A DNA stretch of 64,000 nucleotides, taken from NCBI RefSeq assembly GCF_000006405.1, contig NW_003215766.1:127382-191381 (forward strand). Direction: 5' to 3'. This stretch comes from Perkinsus marinus ATCC 50983. Its lineage: Eukaryota > Perkinsozoa > Perkinsida > Perkinsidae. Each line of letters opens with the position of its first letter. Within the stretch, counting starts at the first letter, position 1. The position numbers and the translations under genes were made by a program. Of the stretch, positions 25,389 to 37,040 are shown one piece after another. Under the pieces are notes generated by a model. That model did not search any database and was not told the origin of the DNA. It saw nothing but the letters and a program-made list of their open reading frames with translations.

Positions 25389-27296
25389 ATGGTCGCCTAC
25401 AATGCCCACGAATTCTCACAGGATTGTTTTATCGCCCCCTCTCCACCCTGTGGGGTTCCGGAGGCTACCATGTATCTCTCCCAGAATAGATACCGAGTAC
25501 ACGACCTCCCCTGGGAGGTCTCTTCTCCTGGAAAGGGATCGCCTCCAGCAGCTGCGGACCATCGATCCGTTGTGGTCACACAAGCCCTACGGCGGGTCGA
25601 CCGGCCTGAACGCGACACTTTCTTATCGGACTCGTTCGGTGGCTTGCAGAGGGCTACCATATCCACCGCTAGAATGAGGAGCTGTATAGTTACCCGAGAG
25701 CTGCGAGAGGTGAGGGCCCACCAGCCACACGAGGAGATAGATACGATAGATACGCTCTTGCCAACCTCTCAAGGCGACTAGGCTGTGCTCACTGGCCGAG
25801 CTGTCGTCAGAGCCTTCCGAGGCCAGTAGTTCTCTTCAGCTGCTTACGTATGATCCAGCTGAAGTATCGACCTCAAGCTCGACCAGGCCCAACGGTGACA
25901 CAGGGGGGCCACTCTCTGGGCTATTACCCTCCTTCCAAAAGGGTGTCATTACTGATGAGGAAGTGAAGATGCTCAGGATAGACCCTCGCAGGCTGCAGTG
26001 CTTCCTGAAGTACGTACGCGGCACTGGTCGCTCGATACAAGCAGTGTGTTTCCACAGCTCGGCCAGTGGACCCAGGCATGGCCACGATGTAGGCAGGCCC
26101 AGCTTGCCCGTAAAGCCACTATCGAGGAAGCGTAAGAGGCCTTATAGAAACCATCCCACTACTCATGCTCATGTTGAAGGTATCAGCATCTAGACTACTC
26201 ACTCTTGTGATCCACGTTGCTCATAGGTATACCCCTCATACCAAGCGCAAAGCTTCTCGTAGAGAGTGGCGCTATAGGTAATCATGTTGGCCCAATACGA
26301 CGTCGAATCCTCCCATTCAGTGCCGTCCACTAACGGTTACAGAGTACTTGAGCGACTCCCCCCTGTGGACCTCAGCGGCCAATGCGTTTTACTCCTCGGG
26401 ATGGTCTATGCTAATGAAGCTAGACGGCAATGGTGATAGAATGGCGAGCTTCGGGCCAAGCCTGGTTCCTCAGTGATGGACAGGGCATGCGTGATACGAG
26501 GAGGATCGTAGCGCTGGAAAAACAATTCGACTGCCGAGTCTTCACTGTTGACAAGACCCATCCCGAACGGGTAATAAAATCGTCTATGCTATCGTTATCA
26601 TTGCTATCTCAGGTCGGTTACGTGGCCAGTGATGGTCCGCGGCATATACAGGGCAACTTCAATGACCCCAGACGGATGCTGAGCTCTTTCCAAGAGGCAT
26701 GGGGGAAGGAGGTGGGCGTCCTAGTACCGTATACGCTAAGGAACTTCCTCTTCCCTTAGGGGCACCACCAGTTCTGCCTGATCGCCCTAGACTACTTCCG
26801 GAGCCCCGCTGGGTGGTCCGAGACGAAGTAGGATAGTGTCGCATCCCCTCTACTCATTCCTCCCTCGTCGTAGTTGGAGTAAGGCCTTTTTCGACCACAC
26901 CCTGCCAGCATTCTGCACAGAGGGCTGGATGATGCCCGACAATGGCCGCTTGATACTGCCTAACACTACCTGCACGATGGAGGGTATTCGTGCCTCTGAC
27001 GCCCTCCAAGCGTGCTTCAATGTACTACTCTCATTCGATCAGACTCTCCTGCTTGAGCTCAGATAGCGGCGCTCCAAGATCCGGATGATAATCCACTATG
27101 GGCTGCTACCGGAGCGTTGGAGGCTGATAGAACGTGAGTCGCTGTTGCGTCTGCTGGAGCACGTGTCACCCTCAGGCTGTATGATATGACCGGTCACTAC
27201 ACTAACGATACTGAGCGGAGGCACTTGGACGAGGTGGCGCCCTTCATCCAGCTCACCCCCAAGCACGGCATGTGTGGGTCTAAGATGAAGAGTTGA
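25389..27296 (+). CDS. unknown protein with methyltransferase-like C-terminal part
   Basis: A chain of exons can be followed from about 25389 to TGA at 27296. The N-terminal part is Arg/Ser-rich and probably disordered. Near 26440-26560 lies FLSDGQGMRDTRRIVALEKQ with VFTVDKTHPERV, which has the rhythm of a Rossmann-type nucleotide-binding fold. It is followed by NFNDPRRMLSSFQEAWGKEV, then ALDYFRSPAGW, FFDHTLPAFCTEGWMMPD and GRLILPNTTCT, joined by a 46-nt intron. The last exons end LYDMTGHYTNDTE...MKS. The layout suggests a SAM-dependent methyltransferase, but I cannot name a family and the start is uncertain. Confidence 0.5.
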
Positions 27297-27495
27297 TGCA
27301 CACAATTGAAGCCATGCCTCAAAGGGGCCTGCAGCGTTCTCGAGCTTGCCTATCGATCGGGTGGAGTTGCCCATTTGCGAATTCGTTCATGAGTTTGCAC
27401 TATTGCTCGTGGTACATTATTACAACAGTTTCTTTTCGACTGAGGCATGTAGTTATATTCAACGTTGGTCGCTCCTGGTATACACTCGACGCTCA

Positions 27496-28440
27496 ATGCC
27501 AGCTCCCCATTCTCGCGCTACAGTACTCGTGTATGGTGCTGGAGGAGCTCTAGGACGCTCCGTCGTGAACGCCTTTTACCAGGCTAAGTGGCATCGTATA
27601 ATCGCTGTAGACTTTAACGACCGAGTGGGTTGCTTCGCAGCTACATTCTTTAGCACACCCTAATATCAGGTACCAGGAGCCACCGATACGATCAAGCTAG
27701 ACCTGGGCATGAACATGGAAGAGTGTCACTCTAGGATCGTGAAAGAGGCTGGTCTGCTAGGAGGCCAGCCGCTCGACTCTTTGGTCTGTGTCAGCGGTGG
27801 CTTTGCCATGGGAGGCGCCAATGACGACGCAATCTTCGAGTGATGCACTCTAGACCTGGTCACTATCTCTCCACCCTTACTGACAGGTCTGTGAAGGCTA
27901 TGTATTCCTCCTCGGTATATCCCAGTTTCATCTCGGCCAAGCTTGCCGGGGACTTCCTCAAGCAGAATGGCTTGTTGCTACTCCCAGGTGAGCGTCGCGG
28001 CCCAGTAGTCAATTCACCTCCTCCCCACTTCAGGTGCGGCTTGCGTAGAGAGACCAACTCCCTGGGGCTTAGCCTATGGCAGTGCCAAAGCCGCCGTGCA
28101 CCATCTCATCGGGAGTCTTGCTTCTGATGCCACCTTGAGGGCTAAGGTCGGCACCCTAGTAGGGACGTCTGTGGAATCAAATTGCCCATAGGTTGTTGGT
28201 ATCGCCCCGGTGACTCTAGACACCCCAGGAAATCGTGAAGCCATGCCCAACGAGGATTGGTCGGCTTGGACGAGCTGTGATGAGTTGGCGGAAAGGATTG
28301 TCGCTTGGAGTGGTAGGGCGAGCCCGTGAGGTGGGTAGCGATGTTGACACTCCTCCTTAGAGGGTACTGTCACTGCCGACAATGGTGCTATATATAAGCT
28401 CATAACTAAAGGAGGTGAGACAGACTATGTTATCATGTGA
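27496..28440 (+). CDS. QDPR: dihydropteridine reductase (SDR family)
   Basis: Short-chain dehydrogenase that regenerates tetrahydrobiopterin from quinonoid dihydrobiopterin with NADH. The N-terminus holds VLVYGAGGALGRSVV, the glycine-rich cofactor site. Later exons carry LVCVSGGFAMGGA, then SAKLAGDFLKQNGLLLLPG. The catalytic YxxxK appears as AYGSAKAAVHHL, followed by VGIAPVTLDTPGNREAMPNE, a close match to the animal enzyme. The end is TDYVIM with TGA at 28440. Five introns of roughly 43-50 nt are GT-AG and keep frame. An in-frame upstream ATG at 27346 exists, but 27496 fits family length. Confidence 0.9.
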
Positions 28441-28565
28441 TTCTTGGATTCGATGCGATCAGTGTTGATCGTCATTAATCACACTTTTATGACCGACTTG
28501 TTTCTCATCATTAACCCCAGTGTCGGAGTGGTGGTCACCTTGGTCGTGCTCACCACTACAGTTTA

Positions 28566-29025
28566 ATGTCAAGTTCACAATGGCTTAGCCAGGCATGGCA
28601 ACGATACAAGACGGCAGTACAGAGACCTGGCACCAGGGAATATCGGCGTATGATGAATGCCATCGGGATACTAGTAGGATGCGGATGGATCCTGATGAGC
28701 GAGATGCAGGACCCAAAGATATTCAGTAGGCTTGGCGAGCGGTAGGGCCTGCAGCTCGCTCCTCTTCAGAGATACCAAGGGCCATGGAGTTCTCAGTGGA
28801 TGAGATGCGTGAATGGAATGAGGCCACTGGACCACAGGAGCGAAGTAAATGGGCGATGTCCATCGATGATGAAAAGGCACTGATTGATGCGGAGGTGAGA
28901 GGCTCGCAAGCTACAGTATTGCTTCTATGACGTATCAGTTGAAGCGACTGGAGGGTCGTCGCAAGGACACATTACTCGACCCATTGCACGCCCAGGGCTT
29001 GGCAAAAGGCACAGACAGATGGTGA
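28566..29025 (+). CDS. small single-pass membrane protein
   Basis: Three exons give about 122 residues. The first (MSSSQWLSQAWQRYK...) carries one hydrophobic helix, MMNAIGILVGCGWILM. A 38-nt intron leads to FSVDEMREWNEATG, and a 44-nt intron to a charged tail ending GLAKGTDRW with TGA at 29025. It lies 125 bp after dihydropteridine reductase on the same strand. The family is not recognised. The short basic N-terminus and single helix would suit a mitochondrial inner-membrane or ER protein. Confidence 0.55.
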
Positions 29026-29166
29026 CGTTCCTCATTATCATGTGTATGATTGATTATGCTGCTGCTGTTTCCGAGCAATATCTCTTTGCGTTGAGTCGTT
29101 GGTTTTACGTTGCGCACTATTTTCAGATGACTGCAAAGCAACCAACCACACTAACATTATGAAACG

Positions 29167-29555
29167 TCACTCGTCGACACGCTGTTTTTTAGTAGACTCT
29201 TCTGTTGGAACTCCTCCGTGTCTCTCGTCTGCTCGCATTGGCGGCTCTTCTTTCGCCAAATCACTTTGTGTCGATCCGTCACGCCTGATGATTCAATCCC
29301 CATCATTCATGGGTTTCTCCCTCACGTTCGAACATCCAATCGGGCCTTGGCCTCCTCAGCAGTCATCGCCTTAGTCGTCGAGAGCAGGAAGTTGCCACAC
29401 CATACGCAGTAATCTGACGTCGAATAACATCCACACTTCCCAGCGTCTCTCCTCGTTCCCTTACTAAGTCGAGGTGTCGGTTTGTGGCACTTCCAACACT
29501 CGCACGCTTCTATGCCGCTCAGTTCGTTGCCATGTGGAGGCGAAGATTCATTCAT
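29167..29555 (-). CDS. small Cys-rich, probably zinc-binding protein
   Basis: Exon 1 starts at 29555 (MNESSPPHGNELSG). It has two CxxC-type pairs: ECWKCHKP and CGCYSTSDYCVWCGN. A 41-nt intron joins to a charged C-terminal tail ending QRVDE with TGA at 29167, about 115 residues in all. The spacing of the cysteines recalls small treble-clef or CRIPT-like proteins, but the match is too weak to name it. Confidence 0.5.
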
Positions 29556-29912
29556 CAGTCAACTGACAAAGGCAAGATCAAAGCACCTTATCCAACCGCG
29601 CTCGCCCATGTAATCGATAGAAAACGCATTTTGATACAAGCATGAATGAAGTCACATGCCACCAAGTCGCAGAAACTCAATGCTACGACCCTTTCGATGA
29701 TACAACAGGGACTGCTCATTTTGCGTGGGGTAGTAGAGATGCCTAGGATTCCAATCAAAAACTCTAAATATCTCCTGCTTCTCTTGTCTCTAGTGGAATC
29801 AAGTGTGCGCAATCCACATAGAGCTGCATATTTTCTACATTGACGCCAATCACATGTTTGTGATTCTGATTAGGAAGCCCTGTGATCGTCCTTGGACGGC
29901 CTGTCAGCGGTG
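29556..29912. promoter_or_regulatory. divergent spacer
   Basis: 357 bp between the starts of the Cys-rich protein (minus) and the four-helix membrane protein (plus). It must carry both 5' regions; I see no nameable element. Confidence 0.3.
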
Positions 29913-30505
29913 ATGGATCACCATGGCGGTCCACCGTACCCCAACAGAGTAACCTACCAACGTTGGTCTCAATTGATCGGGCTGTTGTTTACGGGACACT
30001 ATTGCGGTAACTCGAAGCTCTCCTGCTCATAGCTAAACGCTCTTTGAGCAGGTACGCGGGCAACATTCAGATTCTCTGCGTATTTGACATGTTAATCAGC
30101 CTTCTATGGATATTCGTATATCCGTATCGTCTAATCGCTCTCCATGGGATATTTCCGCTCCTCGGCATCATAGGAGCCCAGTAGGCCGTCTTCAACGTCA
30201 TGTGCTGGCGAACCTCATCTCAGACTGCAGAGTCACAAGCTGTTGTGGGCCTTCTCCTTCTACCTCACTGCCGCAGTAGCGTTCCATGTAGGAATCGCTA
30301 TCTCATATAACATATGGCCTTTGGTAAGACGGGTGCATTCAAGAGATGATACTCTGATCCTCTACAGGCCTTCTTGATAGCCATGTACATCTATCTCATG
30401 TATTTAACATATAAGCTGCTGAGACTACTGGGAGAGTTGACGCCATTGGAGCTAGCTGCCATACGAGAAGCCCATCTAAGCCTGAGGAGGATAAGGAATG
30501 GCTAA
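29913..30505 (+). CDS. multi-pass membrane protein, about four helices
   Basis: The gene starts MDHHGGPPYPNR. The second exon carries LCVFDMLISLLWIFVY and ALHGIFPLLGIIGAQ. A 43-nt intron leads to KLLWAFSFYLTAAVAFH and IAISYNIWPL. A 44-nt intron then leads to AFLIAMYIYLMYLTYKLL and a charged tail ending IRNG with TAA at 30505. The boundary of the first intron is uncertain. No family is recognised. It is probably an endomembrane protein. Confidence 0.55.
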
Positions 30506-30706
30506 GACTTCCATGTATCATATCATATTGCTACCGTGAGTAGCTCGACTTGCGTTAGTTATCAGTGGGTTAGTAAAGTGATCTGCGAATAGATGAGACC
30601 CTCGCAAAGACAGCCTATCCAGAAGATTCCCTCTCGACCCACTACTGCTCGAACACACCATAACGAGAAGAAACCGTGTTGGATTAACGTTGAGGCACAA
30701 CAAAGG

Positions 30707-32789
30707 TCACCGCCTCTTCTTGGCAGATTTGGCCACCCTGTGGCTTCCTCGTCCACTTGTATGCGCTGCTCTCGTCTTCCTGTCGTGGTCCACCATATTG
30801 CGGAGTACTCGCTCAGCCTCATCGACCAGCGCCATTTGGGAGCTCCGGAACTGAGGGATGCCGACACCCTGATTTCAGATCAATCACGAGCGCCTACTTG
30901 ATCAACCACAGCACCGTAGTCGTCCTTCCACCAGTCGTTAGCTGCTGACGACTCGGGGAGAGGTGCAAGGGTAACCTACATGACGAGGCTGTCACCAGGT
31001 CAGCCGTATGGAGAGCGACCCAACCTGTCTCAGGAGGTTGACAAGTGAATCCACAGCGCCCTCCTCGAGCTCTTCCGGATGCTCAACACCAGCCATGCTG
31101 GTGAGGGCCTCCCAGAGCCTCGGCGATACCGTAGGGTGACCCCTCCTTATGATATGTTCGGTGCCTGGGACGAGCTGCGAGTTAATGTAACGAGTCAGTC
31201 TGACCTATCCTGTCCAAGTGCAAGCCATCCGCAGCACCACTGGCAGCTAGATCGAGCGTCACAGAGTCGTATGGATTCTGGGCGAATTCGCAGAAGCCGT
31301 AGTACCTGGAAACGCGAGTCCATGGAGGCGATAGTGAAAGCTCCCACATCAACTGCTCCCAATTCTGGAGTCCGCCATAGTTGATGAAGAGCTCTGACCC
31401 AGCAGGTACATTGGCCTCGGCAGTTATCACGAATGAGCGGCTCTTCTTGTCGAAGCGAGGGAATCCACATTGACCTCGTTGGTGGTGGTTCAGTAGGTCT
31501 GCTCCTGGCACCTATAGAGCTTGGTATCGACTGTAGTGAGGCTGTGGGACGCACCACACACGTGATAGATTGGTCAGGAGGCAGATACTTGATGAGCCAT
31601 TGAGGGCACCAAGTAGGGGGAGGGACCTACGACAACGAGGGATACCTGCCTCCCATTCAACAGGGCACTACCTCGAGAGAGAAGGCTCGGCTATCACAGA
31701 GGGACCGTGCCCAGAGGAGCTCCTCATCGAAGCTGCTGCACAATCCGGTTGGTAATGCCCGATGGATACCCCAGAGGAGGTCCATCTGCTGAGCCACCTG
31801 ACGAGGGGTATCTCACAGGTCATCCGAGGCGGAGCGAGGAGTACCAAATGTTTTATTTGAGGGATCCCTAGAGCGTCCAGGGCCTCAACAGGCCATTCCA
31901 TGAGGTTACCAGAGAACTCAGATGGGAGGTAGTGTACAAAACAATCGATCGGCGGCAAGGCTCGGAGCTTGCCCGACTTGTAGATTTGAACCAAATACCT
32001 TCCAGTGGTATCCGAGATGCTCCGGTCAGGCCAACTTACATGAGAAGGCACGTATCGATGTGATGCCCAGCAGCCAGGAGGCCCTCTACCACCGGACCGA
32101 ACTCGGCATCTGCTGCCGCTTCGTAGACGTTTATTATCCGCAAATTCCCCTCGGGGACTCGTATGACATCATCACCTGAAAGCAATAGGGTTATATAGGA
32201 CAACTATTCAAGGGGAATACCTGCAGAGACATGGTCCTTCGCGTACAGCCCGACGCCGCCACCCAAGGCCGACGAACGGTTCCCTACCACGCACTTGGGC
32301 GCTACCTCGGACACATAGGGATGGGAGACTTCCACCTCACTAGAGATACGGACATCGTTGGCTGCTTGACAGAAGGAGTCAATCTTGCCCTGTAGCTTTG
32401 CCACTCTTTGGGTTGAGGCACCCTGGGACACCAACAACTTCCTGGCAAGGAACAGGGCCTTCCGCTCATTGCAGGGGTTCTCGTAGGCTATGGGCTTCGA
32501 GGAGTGAATAAGGCTGGCGTTGTTCAAGAGGAAGTAGATGTCAATCTCATTGAGATAGAGTATTCGAAGGTAGTCGATTAGAGTGTCATTGGGCATGTCC
32601 AGGAGCTCGGACTCGTCCAGACTCAGCTTACCTGAGATCAACGAAGGTGACGTCGTAGGGACGACTGTAGACCTCACATCCCCGAGCATCCCAAAGGGCC
32701 TTCCTATGGACCAGATGAGGATCATCAGATGAAGGCAACACTCTAAACCGGTGTTCGAAGGTTTCCCGAGTCGGGAGAGAGGAGGCCAT
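30707..32789 (-). CDS. SET-domain methyltransferase, SETD3/Rubisco-LSMT type
   Basis: Lysine or histidine methyltransferase of the family with a split SET domain and a C-terminal substrate-binding domain. The start at 32789 (MASSLPTRETFEH) is followed by a 44-nt intron. The SET domain opens near 32280 (GGGVGLYAKDHV). It contains LLNHHQRGQCGFPRF, the cofactor-site NH motif, at about 31490, and AGSELFINYGGL near 31380. YYGFCEFAQNPYDSVTL follows. The C-terminal exons include RSSQMALVDEAERVLRNM, typical of the LSMT substrate-binding helix bundle, and a basic tail with TGA at 30707. The substrate is unknown; actin or a ribosomal or elongation protein is usual for the family. Confidence 0.85.
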
Positions 32790-33028
32790 AGAGAAGGTCG
32801 CTAACTTTTCCGAGTTATCCCTACCGGGAGAGACTACAACGCAAAACTGTGAGTTTAAAGACTGCTCCGACAGGAACAGTGTGCATACGTTGAAGATAAG
32901 GACGGAAGAATGGTACATATAGTCATAAGGCCTCTCTGCCAGTACTGTCTCTGTAGCAAAACTACTGTTACTATTACTACCACCGCACATGGCACGTCGG
33001 TTCAGACAGCCGGACGGTGACAAGAAAT

Positions 33029-33607
33029 TCAAGTCCAGGCGTTCTTACTACGATGTAACTCTCTTTGGATGAAACTCAGTATAGCATCCTTTACTAGCTT
33101 TCTATCACCCTCGCTCAACCCATTGCGTGTTCCTTTCCCCTCCGTACGTTGTACCTTACTTACACGCTCTGACACCCCCGAAGTTCCGACGGGTCCACCA
33201 TGTTGCCGAGATACACTCTGCGACGGGCTACTATTATTACGGCCGATGTTGGGAGAAGAGACCTATAAGGAGCCTCCTATCCACACCGTTTTCACCACTA
33301 GAAAGGGATCCCAGCAACCCCTCATGGGCCAGACTGAAAAGACAGTAAGCAGTACCCTAGCATCGTCCTTAGTTGGCTGCCGTTTCCTCTTCCGCGTTTC
33401 CGATCTCCCGGTGAATCTCTCATTGAACTGCTCGAATACCTGAGGGAACGGTAATGCATAATATAGAGCAATGAAAACTACTCCTACACGCCGAGTATAG
33501 AAGGCAGTGTGACCGAGGTCAAACGCCCGAGTGGTCTGTTGAGTCGACCCAAGCTGAACTCGATAAGAAGAACGATGGAAGAATTTACACAGACTTGATA
33601 GGGTCAC
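33029..33607 (-). CDS. small protein with one hydrophobic segment
   Basis: The first exon at 33607 (MTLSSLCKFFHRSS) carries a hydrophobic stretch, VGVVFIALYYALPFPQVF, then a basic run (ETRKRKRQPTKD). A donor after GCTAGG could splice to an exon near 33240 with a Ser/Gly-rich linker and SEGDRKLVKDAILSFIQREL, ending in TGA at 33029. The intron would be about 100 nt, longer than most here, so an extra exon may be missed. The family is not recognised. Confidence 0.38.
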
Positions 33608-33657
33608 GGGTATTGACCGAGCGTCATGGAACTGATATCGATAGAGAGCAGTGTCCG

Positions 33658-36438
33658 CTAGGACGGAGGCCGCGAGGGTACCATGCGGATCTCCTTCATG
33701 AGCGCATCAGCGTGTGGCGGTAGCGCCGACCCTCCCTTTTCAGACTGTACTAGCATTTTCTTTATTGCATCCACAATGTCCACACACTGCAGAGCCTCCT
33801 CTCGAGACAAATCATGCATTCCCAGGAAACGACAGAGTCTAGACGCACCGTTAGAGTTATCAACAACCAGAGGCACAGTGGACGAGCGGCTCTGACAATA
33901 CAAACTCCCCAAATACCCCCTATCGAGTACTTCCTACTGCTGCTCGACCAAAGAGATGATTAGCCAATACGGTCCTCGCAACTGTCCACTCCTCGTTGTC
34001 ACTTCTGGGCCTCCCACTATTGGGGCCATCACATCCGATCACGCTGACACCGTGGCGGGTGCCAATCGCCAGTACTGAGCCGCGGGTGGAATACCCTCGT
34101 TCGATTGGGACATCGACCACGTCCAGAGAGACACACCTACCGCTGATCTATAAGGCCACCACAGGGAGAAGACCTACGATTTTTCAGCACAGATCCTCCT
34201 GATAACTCGCGAGATGTCCTCACAGGTGCTACCCAGCAGGGTAACCGTAACGGCGGGACTGAAAAATAAGAAATTACGGAAGGACGATTCTCAGCGAGCT
34301 AGGCGCACGGGTCCGAGGGCAGCCAGCCTTCTTTAAAAATGATCTCCCCGTGGCAGAATGCATCACTATCGCACACGAAGTCCAGATCGTCCTCGGGGAT
34401 TTCCTCGTGAGTGCGCGCTCTGAGACACCATTGACCCTGCTGGAGAATACTCTACAGTAAAGACCTTACCCTGTGGGGGTAACCTCTGAGATGGCAGAGA
34501 CCGCTGAGGAGTCTGTCGACGTACGGGACATCGACCTTGCATGACTATGGAAATTATTCGAGGCTTTGCTCCTCTCCATCCTAGAGTCAATCGGTAGCTT
34601 TGGTGGAGCTGCTTTGCTTGGCGCCGACGACGAGGATGGACCTATGGATAAGAGAGCTCCCATATAGTCTAGTCGGTAACGACCAACTTACTCGTTCCCT
34701 TAGCTTTTCCCACAATACGGGATGCCGCTACACTGTGGACGTCTTTGGGAGCCCCAGATGACTTTGGAGGGGCCTTGAGGGGCGACTTGGGTTTCGGAGG
34801 GTTGCTCACCAACCGGAGGGGATGTTCAGCCGACCGCTTATATGCGAAGTCTTCACCACTCGCTGGGGCAGCACTAGGTGCCGAGGCCTTCGAGCGCCAG
34901 TCACGAACCACCGTCGATGATTGCTCATCTTGCTGCTTGGACGGGGTTTTCGCCTCAGGAGCAACGCCACTCTTAGGAGGCTGCTGGGCCAAGGGAGGTC
35001 CGGGGATAGGCAGACGTCCCGAAGAAGGGGGAGGAGGAGGGGGGAAGCCACTTGGGATGGCAATTTGGCCGAGACTGCCGGGCAGTGGGACATTGGGATT
35101 GGCAAGATCGTTCGGAGCGAGCGGCTGGGCCGGCAGCTGAGGCTTCTTAAGTTCTGGTTTCGCCTGAGGACCACATCATAAACCAGCGCCAGAGGTTGAG
35201 GTCCCCCACTCACCTTAGGAAGTGCGTCTGATCTCTTCACTGGTGCGGAACCACGAGGGGAGGCAACTCCCGAAGCCTTGGCTGCATTCGAGGGGTTGTC
35301 CACTCGAGCAGGAGGGGGACGGGCCACAGAACCAACCTTCGGGTGGCTCTTCCTTCTCTTACGGCTAGCTTTAGCCTTGGGAGACGGGCCCTTGGAACGC
35401 TTCGCTACTGAATGCATGGTCTTGGCTGAGGCACGAGCAGCAGCAGCAGCGGCCTCCTGGACCTTCCTGGCTCTTTCTAGGACCTCCGCCGGCGTACCCG
35501 ATTGGGTTGCAGTCTAAGAAGATAAGAGTAGAGTGTCAGACGGGCAGCCGAATGCTTACTTGAGGGTTTCTCGTCACCGCGTCAGGGTTGGCACCGATGA
35601 TCGAGACCGATTTCGCCACACACGTCCCGTTCGGGAGCTGGGACACCGCAAATGTGACGGGCAGCTTCTTCCCCGCTACTGCAGTATGCTTGAGACGCTC
35701 GGACAGCTAAGACACGAGAGATGGACCTCAAAGCATAGTGGCTGCACTCACCGCCTGTTTCTGCTGGGAGTTGCTGCACTGGCTGACGTGGAACACTACC
35801 TTAGTGGATCCAGTGGTCGAGGACTGTATTAGACCCCTATTAGCATCGAGCATCGTCAGAACTCCCACAGCTCTCTGTGGCGACTGCTGAGCTTGCTCAA
35901 GAGGATGCGATATCGGCCGAGCGATCGCCACCGTCGGGTTCGACTCAGTAGTTGCATTATCGAGATCTCGGTAATTACGGGGGCGGTAATCGGGTGGGAG
36001 AGGTTTGCCAAGGGGTACACCTACTGAGCTGAGCGGTGGCGGCCAGCCAGCGTCTGGTGTGGGCGGCGGGAAGGGCAGCGGTGCTAGGAGGCCCATCGGG
36101 GCATCAACATAACCCGCGAAGCCTCCCACATCCGTGTCACCACCGGCTATTGGCCGTGTCTCATACCGTCCCCGCTGAGACCATGCTTGACCATTACTAC
36201 TACTATTAGTAGTCGCCCACGTTGGGACGTTGGCGCTGGGGTTGTAGACCGGCCCTTGCGGTTGCTGCTGCTGCCACGTAGGGGTTTCCCAAGATCGCTT
36301 TGATGCATACCGGGGCAGCGGCATGGGTACTGTATTGGACGAATGACCGCGGTTACTAGTAGATTGACCCGGCCTTTGGTTCGGTCCTTGCTGCTGGCTG
36401 TAGCCTTGTCCAGCGTAGTAATCATAACTGTTGGCCAT
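33658..36438 (-). CDS. Gln/Pro-rich protein with cold-shock-like region (paralogue A)
   Basis: The start at 36438 opens a Tyr/Gln/Asn-rich, low-complexity region (MANSYDYYAGQGYSQQQG), as in RNA-granule proteins. Near 35730-35870 lies VGVLTMLDANRGLIQSS with KVVFHVSQC, then LPVTFAVSQLPNG and CVAKSVSII, a layout like a cold-shock (OB) domain. A long Pro/Ser/Lys-rich part follows, then CVSLDVVDVP and RGSVLAIGTRHGVSVIG near 34050-34140. The gene ends with a helical MHDLSREEALQCVDIV segment and a stop at 33658. The gene just upstream is a diverged copy. It is probably an RNA-binding protein; its role is unknown. Confidence 0.55.
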
Positions 36439-37040
36439 CACTCCACGGAGGCACCGTACTGCTAGCCAAGAGATACACTGCAAAAAGAGTAATAACAGCA
36501 GATCACGGGAAGCGACAAGAGTGACCAAGACCCTGATACCCTTCCCACAACTCGGCGCATAGGCTCTTGAGAAATAGCTTGGCAACTAGTGAAAGGTACC
36601 AACTCTGCAGAGACGAAGCCGCCAAGGGAAAATGTACATCCGAATTCGTGTTTCTGAGATTAGATGAGGAGCAGCGGTAAATTCGACAGAGTAAACCTCT
36701 ATTCCGAACTAAGCTCTGTGGGTGAACCCTGCGAAGGTCTCTCCCTCGACACCGCGTCCCTGGCTATATCGAGGGAGCCGTGTGGAGTATTGGCTGCTGC
36801 GGCTTAAAACCCTATTGCTCACCGAAATCCGTAGGCACGAGCTCGCGGACTTCCTGAGGCCGTTCTGAGCACCGCCGGCGGGGTGCTGTTTCAGAGTGAT
36901 AATCCAATATCCACCTCTCCTCGGAAGTCCGAAGATCATCGAACCAGGCCTAGAAAGCGGTCAAGACCAGGACAATAGCAGTAGCGGCAGAGGCGAATGA
37001 ACCAAAGGCAGATCATGAAAAGAGAAACACCGGGTTGTCG

